A stretch of DNA of 6,711 nt from Terriglobia bacterium (GTDB lineage: Bacteria > Acidobacteriota > Terriglobia > UBA7540): the NCBI GenBank assembly GCA_030040455.1, contig JASHTR010000035.1, forward strand, positions 1-6,711. The letters run 5' to 3'. Shown one piece after another: positions 1-5,011 of the stretch (position 1 is the stretch's first letter; the number at the start of each line of letters is the position of its first letter). The notes under the pieces are model-generated. The model had not been told where the DNA came from. It searched no databases and saw only the letters and a list, made by a program, of their open reading frames with translations. Position numbers and translations under genes: made by a program.

Positions 1-114
1 TAGGCAAAGCGCCGGCACGCTCTGACGGCTTTTATCCTCTGTACCGGACAGGGCGTTAACCAACTCCGTCAATACCTGATCCTCCACTTTCACTTGTTCC
101 TGGCACACACGGCA
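1..114 (-). other. Second Cys module of DLP1, cut by the window edge
   Basis: CRVC sits at residues 466-469, 94 residues after the CPVC of the first module. A further Cys (C502) lies 32 residues later, 92 residues after C410, within ALCL at the very edge. The matching spacing suggests a duplicated module of about 93 residues. The predicted fourth ligand, a His two residues beyond L503, lies outside the window. Confidence 0.5.
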
Positions 115-1509
115 CGTATCTGAACGGACCACCAAGGAGCTGGCTCGACCGGCCGGATCGCCGGAATCGAACGCGGCCAGCGCCTCCAACCGCCGACTCA
201 CGGCGTTCAGAACCGGCGGGTAAGCGGCCGAAATGCCTTGCGGAGATGCAATCTCAGAGTACTGCCACGTATGCAGGGGGCATAGTCCGCCTCTTCGTGC
301 GTTCGCCGTCCGCTCGGGTTGATCCACAACCACCCGATATTGAAAGCCTGCCAGGAATTTCATCATGGTGTCCGCGACTCGAATGCAAACCGGGCACGAC
401 TTCCGCACAGCCTCCATTAACTCCGGCGAACCGATCGGCTCTCGAGGGTGGGGCCGGGCGGCTGCTTGCTCTCGGGTAGGATGGGTCAACAGCTTGCGGA
501 TTTGAGTTAATCGAGCTGCGAGATCATGAAATTTTGGTGCGGCTTCCTCGGACACGGCTGCGCTCGCCTGAACTTCACTCAACAACCCGAGCGCGCGGTC
601 ACAGATGCGGGCTAAGGATTCAGTCGCCTTCTCGCTTGTTAGAAACTGGACCAGGCTCTCTTCCAGAAGTGGCAGGCCGCTTTCAGCGAGATCGCGGTCG
701 GAACGCTCGATCTTGGCCCGGAGACCTTCCTGAGCGGATACGGCAAAGAGCCGCGGCTCAAAGAGACCTAGCTCTGCCTGGAGAATGCTTCGGATGAACT
801 GAAGCACGCGATCGCGCTCAGCGGGAGGAACGAGATCCGATTTATTGACGACAAGGAAAATTTTTCGAACGTGTTCTCGCACCTTCTCGAGGAATCGAAG
901 TTCCTCACGCGCCAGAGGCGATTCAAAACTGGTCACAAAAATCACCGCGTCCGCTTCGGGCAAAAAACGTTCGGTCGTCACTGTATTCGCCGTGATGGCG
1001 GACCCGATTCCCGGAGTATCGACAAAGAAAAAACCATAGCGCAACACATCCGAAGGAAGCTGCACTTCCGCCGCGGTCACCTTTTTCACGTTACCGGGAT
1101 TCCCGGTCTCGGTAACGTAATCCACGAGCTGCGATATGGAAATATCCCTCCCAAGGCTGCTGCCCTGATATTCGATTCGGACTCGCTCGGGATTGCCATA
1201 GGAGACCTTGGTAATTGCGGAGGTTAAAGGCACGATGCCAACGGGCAGCCGGTCCATGCCGAGCACGGCATTCATCAGCGAGCTCTTTCCTCGATTGAAT
1301 TGGCCGACGACAGCAAGAGTGAACCGATCGTCGGTCAGCCGTGCCAAAAGGTCCTGGCACGTCCGCTTCTTGTCATGAGTCTTTTCGGAATCAAGGAGAT
1401 AAAATGCGGCCTGAACCACGGAGGCAATCTCGACCTTCAGCCGATCATATTGCTTCAGGCTCTCCGCAGGTTCAGGGGTTCGGGATGGTTCGCCGAGCTT
1501 ACGTTCCAT
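1..1509 (-). CDS. Dynamin-like GTPase with tandem Cys/His modules (DLP1), 3' end missing
   Basis: Seen: an open frame of 503 codons that reaches the left edge without a stop. The GTPase core covers about residues 60-290. G1 is GQFNRGKSS (69-77), the switch I threonine lies in LPVGIVPLTSA (T96), G3 is DTPG (164-167) and G4 is NKSD (222-225). Family knowledge: GQFxRGKS followed by LPVG...T is typical of bacterial dynamin-family proteins, which hydrolyse GTP and usually act on membranes. After the G domain there is only a short helical stretch (about 284-345) and a Pro/Arg-rich linker (344-363). Two C-x2-C ... C-x2-H-like modules follow, from residue 372 to the edge. No membrane segment is seen. 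The ATG at 1509 is the only plausible start, because an in-frame TGA lies eight codons upstream with no other start between; no good Shine-Dalgarno is visible. It lies 74 bases downstream of the phosphoesterase on the same strand, probably in one transcript. GTPase assignment is firm; the role is unknown. Confidence 0.9.
   Translation of the reverse strand, partial: MERKLGEPSRTPEPAESLKQYDRLKVEIASVVQAAFYLLDSEKTHDKKRTCQDLLARLTDDRFTLAVVGQFNRGKSSLMNAVLGMDRLPVGIVPLTSAITKVSYGNPERVRIEYQGSSLGRDISISQLVDYVTETGNPGNVKKVTAAEVQLPSDVLRYGFFFVDTPGIGSAITANTVTTERFLPEADAVIFVTSFESPLAREELRFLEKVREHVRKIFLVVNKSDLVPPAERDRVLQFIRSILQAELGLFEPRLFAVSAQEGLRAKIERSDRDLAESGLPLLEESLVQFLTSEKATESLARICDRALGLLSEVQASAAVSEEAAPKFHDLAARLTQIRKLLTHPTREQAAARPHPREPIGSPELMEAVRKSCPVCIRVADTMMKFLAGFQYRVVVDQPERTANARRGGLCPLHTWQYSEIASPQGISAAYPPVLNAVSRRLEALAAFDSGDPAGRASSLVVRSDTCRVCQEQVKVEDQVLTELVNALSGTEDKSRQSVPALCL
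271..396 (-). other. First C-x2-C ... C-x2-H module of DLP1
   Basis: Residues 372-413 of DLP1 contain CPVC (372-375) and, 34 residues later, CPLHTW (410-415). The spacing and the Gly-Leu just before the second half (GGLCPLH) resemble the CPxC ... GFCxxH pattern of small bacterial proteins such as the DUF6062 type. That family link is from memory and unverified. The four residues could bind one zinc ion, or could serve as a redox pair. Not a known part of dynamin stalks. Confidence 0.6.
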
Positions 1510-1531
1510 ACGCGCCCAATATCCACGCTGT

Positions 1532-1548
1532 CAGCCCCGGAGGGGCTG
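1532..1548. repeat. Perfect inverted repeat (7-bp GC stem) before DLP1
   Basis: The sequence CAGCCCC-GGA-GGGGCTG is a perfect 7-bp stem with a 3-base loop. It lies in the 74-base gap between the phosphoesterase stop and the DLP1 start, about 22 bases upstream of the DLP1 ATG on the minus strand. No U-tract follows on either strand, so it does not look like an intrinsic terminator. It may be an intercistronic mRNA stabiliser, a hairpin that restricts DLP1 translation, or one copy of a dispersed REP-like repeat. A second, smaller quasi-palindrome, GCGGTAACCGC, lies nearby at 1563-1573. Confidence 0.55.
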
Positions 1549-1583
1549 TGAATAAAACTCTCGCGGTAACCGCTTACGCACGC

Positions 1584-2288
1584 TTATTTACTTGGAGGAG
1601 GAATGTCACCAATGCACAGGATCGTAGCCAATTCATCGCGCAGAGGAGCAGGAATGGGCAGCGCCCGGATTTTCGAAACTGTCTTCCGGACGGGGTATGG
1701 ATACGACTTCAGCTCAAGTTTTTCATCCTCCCATACCGCGTAGCAGGCGTCGGGGTTGCCCGTCTTCGGTTGTCCGAGACTTCCCGGATTGGCGATTACC
1801 TTTCCGCCTTCCTGCCGTTTCATCGGAACATGCGTATGTCCGGTAAGGATGACGTCCGCGGAGATGCCTTGGATTTCAGTAATCCATCGGGGCGAGTCTG
1901 CCTCGCAATACCCAAAAAGTGGGTCCGACGGAATTGCATGACAGAGGTAAAAGCGGGTATTTCCACGTTGAATCTCCACTGTTAAGGGCATCCCACGCAG
2001 GAAGTGCTTCTCGCCAAAGCTCAGGGCTGAATCCGTAAAACGGCCCGTCGCTTCCGCCATTTCCCGAAAACGGGGCGAGCACCGCGGGTCTTCCCCATAG
2101 CCAATCGCATGGTCGTGGTTTCCCCGGACAAGCACGGAGGCTCTGGATTTCACGAAATCTATGACGCCTGACGGCTCGGGTCCGTAATTCACGAGATCGC
2201 CCAGAACCCAGAGCTCGTCGTAGGTCTCATTTAGAGCAGAAAGGGCGTCGAAGTTGCCGTGGATGTCGGAAATGATCACGATCTTCAT
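1584..2288 (-). CDS. Calcineurin-like metallophosphoesterase, YfcE/MJ0936-like
   Basis: A complete 234-residue protein with every block of the small bacterial metallophosphoesterases: DIHGN (8-12), GDLVNYGP (30-37), GNHDH (56-60), a lone ligand His in CHA (H117), GHTHVP (150-155) and NPGSLGQP (167-174). Family knowledge: these residues hold two divalent metals and cleave phosphomono- or phosphodiester bonds in the cytoplasm. Members of this group include phosphodiesterases of the YfcE/MJ0936 type, and many have no known substrate. No signal peptide or membrane segment is seen. The ATG start is fixed by the family's usual N-terminus, MKIVIISDIHGN; the Shine-Dalgarno is weak. The short C-terminal tail (about 195-234) is Pro-rich at its end (PPPSK) and shows no further domain. 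It is the first gene of the leftward pair, ahead of DLP1. The substrate cannot be named. ApaH or a protein phosphatase is less likely, given the short length and the NPGS block. Confidence 0.93.
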   Translation of the reverse strand: MKIVIISDIHGNFDALSALNETYDELWVLGDLVNYGPEPSGVIDFVKSRASVLVRGNHDHAIGYGEDPRCSPRFREMAEATGRFTDSALSFGEKHFLRGMPLTVEIQRGNTRFYLCHAIPSDPLFGYCEADSPRWITEIQGISADVILTGHTHVPMKRQEGGKVIANPGSLGQPKTGNPDACYAVWEDEKLELKSYPYPVRKTVSKIRALPIPAPLRDELATILCIGDIPPPSK

Positions 2289-2460
2289 CGCACAATCGCT
2301 TCAAAGAAGCATCCGGCCAGAGTTCCGTAGGGAGATTGAGCTCCTCTTTATTTTCGCGCGAGCCCTTGCATCCATTAACGGCTTCGTGCTCCCGCTATTC
2401 CAAACACCCGCAAGAGAATGATTCGCAAAACCTCTCGCTTTTCTGAGCAGCGCTGAGGCC

Positions 2461-2495
2461 AATAAAAAACTCCTGGCTGCTTGCTGCCAGGAGTT
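2461..2495 (-). terminator. Intrinsic terminator, minus strand
   Basis: A perfect 10-bp GC-containing stem (2468-2477 with 2486-2495) has an 8-base loop. Read on the minus strand it is followed by TTTTTTATT, the classic layout of a Rho-independent terminator. On the plus strand the tail is ATTAGCC, so it would work poorly there. No annotated minus-strand gene lies to its right within the window, so its natural transcript must begin in the divergent region or be antisense to DLP2. Confidence 0.65.
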
Positions 2496-2541
2496 ATTAG
2501 CCTGTCGGAAGGCGGTTAAGGCGAACCCCTTCGCCTCTTAA
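2461..2541 (-). ncRNA. Candidate three-hairpin small RNA or attenuator leader
   Basis: On the minus strand three hairpins follow each other. H1 has TTAA pairing with TTAA and GGCGAA with TTCGCC around a GGGG loop, with a 2-base GA bulge (2541-2516). H2 is GCCT/AGGC with a 6-base loop (2513-2500). H3 is a perfect 10-bp stem AACTCCTGGC/GCCAGGAGTT with an 8-base loop (2495-2468), followed by a U-rich tail. A TATAAT lies just upstream at 2550-2545, which would place the 5' end near 2538 and give an RNA of about 75-80 nt. No known RNA family is recognised. As it points toward the phosphoesterase, whose start is about 170 bases further on, it could be a separate small RNA or a leader controlling that operon by attenuation. 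Confidence 0.4.
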
Positions 2542-2544
2542 TAA

Positions 2545-2550
2545 ATTATA
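2545..2550 (-). promoter_or_regulatory. Possible -10 box (TATAAT) for the hairpin RNA
   Basis: A perfect TATAAT on the minus strand lies 7-8 bases before the first hairpin. No convincing -35 hexamer is found at 16-18 bases (the site reads close to GCTTCG), and there is no extended TGn. The call rests on the -10 match and its position alone. Confidence 0.3.
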
Positions 2551-2681
2551 TCCGATGAATCGGGACGCGAAGCGGAAAAAATCCAAGACCGATATGCCAA
2601 ACGTGTTTTAAGCGAGCGTCGAAGCTTGCCTAACGGCAGGTCCGCTCCGGGCGTCATCCGCGCCATTTCCTTATCACGGCG

Positions 2682-2710
2682 TTGACTTCAAGGGGGGCGT
2701 CTTCTATAGT
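2682..2710 (+). promoter_or_regulatory. Sigma70-type promoter for DLP2-DLP3
   Basis: TTGACT (2682-2687, five of six consensus) and TATAGT (2705-2710, five of six) are separated by exactly 17 bases. The start of transcription would fall near 2717, giving a leader of about 190 nt before the DLP2 ATG. It is the best promoter match noticed in the divergent region and points the right way for the rightward pair. Confidence 0.6.
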
Positions 2711-2716
2711 AAAGCC

Positions 2717-2906
2717 AGGCGTTGGAGTTCGCCCTCAACTGCCCCGCGTGGGCCAACGCGGAGAAAATGACTCCTACCGGTTTCTCCGGCAAGGGCGTCC
2801 AGTCCGCCGTCGTCCCATCCCTCGCCGGGAGATTCCACCCAATAAAAAAGCTTCCGCATTGGAGTGCTGCAACATCGGCTCGCGGCTCAGCGAAGGAACT
2901 GCCGGA
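2717..2906 (+). promoter_or_regulatory. 5' leader of DLP2 with a small hairpin
   Basis: If the promoter at 2682-2710 is used, about 190 nt of untranslated leader precede DLP2. It contains a 6-bp hairpin CCGCGT/ACGCGG (2744-2749 with 2756-2761). An alternative pairing of GTTGG (2721-2725) with CCAAC (2753-2757) would compete with that hairpin. No known riboswitch core is recognised. Confidence 0.3.
2893..2897 (+). promoter_or_regulatory. Ribosome binding site that sets the DLP2 start
   Basis: AAGGA lies 9 bases before the ATG at 2907. No comparable site precedes the upstream in-frame TTG at 2682, so this decides the start. Confidence 0.65.
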
Positions 2907-4991
2907 ATGGAATCGGGACCGAATTCGCCTGCTACGCTGAATCCAAATCATCGGCGGCACTTACTGGTGAGCTATCAGTATGCCGACAAACTGCTGTCTG
3001 AGGTTGAGGAGATTCTCTTCGCATCAATCTCTAAATCTCCTTTTCCAAAGTACAACGGAAGTCTCACCCTGGCCCAGACCAAGGTCGTTCAGGACTATAT
3101 TGCCCGGATTCGCGATCAGATGGTTCATGCCCTCGCGAGTCAAAACATCACGCCGCCGCCACCTCAACTTGATTCCGCGCATTCCATCCGCGTAACGCTG
3201 GAGTTCGCCGATATCGCGTTCGATGAGTGCCGCGCCGAGCACATGCGAGGATACGGTAAAATTCCGTCCTCCCTAACGTCGGAATTGGATGGGATGGCGG
3301 ACGAGATGCGAGGATTGGTTCGGAAGCTCATCACGTATTTAGCCCAGGGACTGGGGCAGGACCTGGAGGAGCGGCTCCGGCGGCTCGAAGGCACTCTGGA
3401 TGAGATTCATCTGCTGCAAAAATTGGAGCGGGTCATCAATACCCGCGGGCTGGTGGAGTTCCGTTCACCGCTTTCTGTCATACTGGACCGGTTGGAAAGC
3501 ACGAGTTTTCAGATTGCCATCTTTGGCCGCGTGAGCTCGGGTAAGTCATCTCTTCTCAATTACATTCTCCAAACGAACGTGCTGCCGGTGGGAGTGAATC
3601 CGATTACGGCCGTGCCTACCCGCATCGTGCACGGCAACGAGCCGCGTCTCATCGTCACTTATATCAATAGCAAGCGAGAAGCGCTTGCCATCGAGCGCCT
3701 CGCCGAGTTTGTGAGCGAGCAGTTTAATCCGGGAAATTCCAAGAACGTCACCCGCATCGTCGTCGAAATCCCCTCGGTCCGGCTTCGTGACGGGGTGGCC
3801 TTCGTGGATACTCCCGGCCTTGGCTCGTTGGCCACATCCGGTGCGCGTGAAACGCTAGCCTACCTCCCGCAGTGCGACATGGGCGTGATCCTGGTGGACG
3901 CGGGAGCAACGCTGACCAACGAGGACCTCGCAACTCTCCAGGCGCTTTACGAAGCGGCGATTCCCGCGCAAGTGTTGTTGAGCAAAGCGGATCTGCTGGC
4001 TCCCGAGGATCGAGATCGCTCGGCAAGCTATATTGTGAACCAGGTTCACTCATTCCTTGGACTCGATCTTTCCGTGCATCCAGTAAGCACCAAAAGTGGA
4101 CACGCGTCTTTGATGGATGCGTGGTTTAAGGAACAGATCTTGCCGCTCTACGAAAAGCATCAGGACCTGGCGCGCCAGTCCGTGCGGCGAAAGATCGGAG
4201 CGCTCCGCGAGGCAGTGACTGCGGCGCTCAAGATTCGGATTAACCTCTCTGGAAAGGAACAGCAAAAAGAGGACAAAGATAAAAACCGCCTCAAGGCCGT
4301 CGAGACGCGCCTGCGCAAGACAACCGGAAAGGTTGAGGAAACCCGCTCCGCTTGCTTTCAGGTCACTGACCAAGTCCGAGCCCTGGCGCCTTTCGCCATC
4401 CGCCGGGCGGCAGCCGCGGTGGCCGAAGTATGGTCAAAAAAGGTGACTTCTTCAGTTCCTATCGAAGACCTTGCCGTCTCAACCATCAGCGAAGTCTGGG
4501 AACATAAAAGCAAGCAGGTTGCCGAGGCGATCGGGTCACTGGCATCAACGATGGCCGATGCGCTCGAGGAAACAGGTCGGGTGATGAGCTTGGAAAATGT
4601 CCCAGATGAGGACGAATTGCGCTCCATCATCAAGGAGATGCCACGAATGGACCTTGGGGGGCTTCAGATCAAACTGAAATCCGTGCCCTTCAAGTTCCTG
4701 GGCAAAGAGTTCGTTCAATGGCGGGTAGAAGGGCAACTGCAACAGGCCGTTGGATCTCAACTGAAAGAAGCCTTTGGAACTTACGGGCGGTTATTGGAGT
4801 CCTGGGTGCGGCACAGCGTGGCGGAGCTTCACCGCCACTTCGACGAGTATGCCGACGCCGTTCGCGCTCAGATCGCCCGATTGGAAATCGTGGCAGGAGA
4901 AGGCGAGGCAACGGTGGAACAAACTGAAGCAATCCGGCGAGACATAGAATCCCTTGCGGATGAAGCAGAGGTCTCCAGCACCGTCTTGTAG
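2907..4991 (+). CDS. Dynamin-like GTPase with long helical N-terminus (DLP2)
   Basis: A complete protein of 694 residues from the ATG at 2907, chosen for its AAGGA site and because a likely promoter lies within the upstream open frame. Residues 1 to about 195 are charged and helix-like with no recognised domain. The GTPase core follows: G1 GRVSSGKSS (207-215), LPVGVNPIT with switch I T234, G3 DTPG (301-304) and G4 SKAD (359-362). In G4 a Ser replaces the usual Asn; dynamins often have Thr there, so GTP binding is still expected. A very charged, coiled-coil-like stalk begins near residue 440 (KEQQKEDKDK at 450-459). A Lys/Phe/Leu-rich amphipathic stretch near 586-605 (VPFKFLGKEF) may touch membranes or a partner. 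No clear membrane-spanning helix is seen. It is followed after 20 bases by DLP3, so the two are almost surely cotranscribed and probably act together. Dynamin-family membership is firm; the substrate membrane and role are unknown. Confidence 0.92.
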   Translation: MESGPNSPATLNPNHRRHLLVSYQYADKLLSEVEEILFASISKSPFPKYNGSLTLAQTKVVQDYIARIRDQMVHALASQNITPPPPQLDSAHSIRVTLEFADIAFDECRAEHMRGYGKIPSSLTSELDGMADEMRGLVRKLITYLAQGLGQDLEERLRRLEGTLDEIHLLQKLERVINTRGLVEFRSPLSVILDRLESTSFQIAIFGRVSSGKSSLLNYILQTNVLPVGVNPITAVPTRIVHGNEPRLIVTYINSKREALAIERLAEFVSEQFNPGNSKNVTRIVVEIPSVRLRDGVAFVDTPGLGSLATSGARETLAYLPQCDMGVILVDAGATLTNEDLATLQALYEAAIPAQVLLSKADLLAPEDRDRSASYIVNQVHSFLGLDLSVHPVSTKSGHASLMDAWFKEQILPLYEKHQDLARQSVRRKIGALREAVTAALKIRINLSGKEQQKEDKDKNRLKAVETRLRKTTGKVEETRSACFQVTDQVRALAPFAIRRAAAAVAEVWSKKVTSSVPIEDLAVSTISEVWEHKSKQVAEAIGSLASTMADALEETGRVMSLENVPDEDELRSIIKEMPRMDLGGLQIKLKSVPFKFLGKEFVQWRVEGQLQQAVGSQLKEAFGTYGRLLESWVRHSVAELHRHFDEYADAVRAQIARLEIVAGEGEATVEQTEAIRRDIESLADEAEVSSTVL

Positions 4992-5001
4992 ACGGAATTT
5001 G

Positions 5002-5006
5002 GGTGA
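5002..5006 (+). promoter_or_regulatory. Ribosome binding site of DLP3
   Basis: GGTGA, matching the 3' part of the Shine-Dalgarno consensus, lies 5 bases before the ATG at 5012. An in-frame GTG at 5003 overlaps this site and is the less likely start. Confidence 0.45.
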
Positions 5007-5011
5007 GCACG

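Larger units (their letters stand above)
2289..2906. other. Divergent intergenic region between the two gene pairs
   Basis: This 618-base gap carries the start regions of both gene pairs. The stretch 2289-2460, just upstream of the phosphoesterase, shows no recognisable promoter or coding signal beyond the cut-off U-tract at its right end. The stretch 2461-2541 is a three-hairpin structure. From 2551 to 2681 nothing is recognised. From 2682 to 2710 lies a plus-strand promoter, followed by a leader up to the DLP2 start. An open frame continues upstream of DLP2 from 2682. Its residues are Arg/Pro-rich, it would start with a TTG inside the -35 box, and it is judged non-coding. Confidence 0.7.

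Noticed and set aside
1091..1360. Minus-strand open frame of 89 codons overlapping the DLP1 P-loop
   Set aside because: It lies in another frame of the same strand, is Arg-rich and has no motif, while the DLP1 frame carries G1 to G4 intact.
1341..1985. Plus-strand open frame of 214 codons
   Set aside because: It runs antisense across the DLP1 N-terminus and the phosphoesterase C-terminus, both of which have full family motifs. Its own translation shows no recognisable domain.
2500..2541. Integron attC-like site (GTTAAGG near inverted repeats)
   Set aside because: The R'/R'' core boxes do not match the GTTRRRY/RYYYAAC pattern, and no integrase or gene cassettes are present.
2839..2849. CCAATAAAAAA, also present at 2459-2469, as a repeat or second minus-strand terminator
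   Set aside because: The 11-base match is A-rich and short, and no perfect stem adjoins the second copy, so chance is the simplest explanation.
2682..2906. 75-codon N-terminal extension of DLP2
   Set aside because: It starts at a TTG within a -35 box, has no ribosome binding site and encodes an Arg/Pro-rich stretch unlike the rest. The ATG at 2907 has a good AAGGA.
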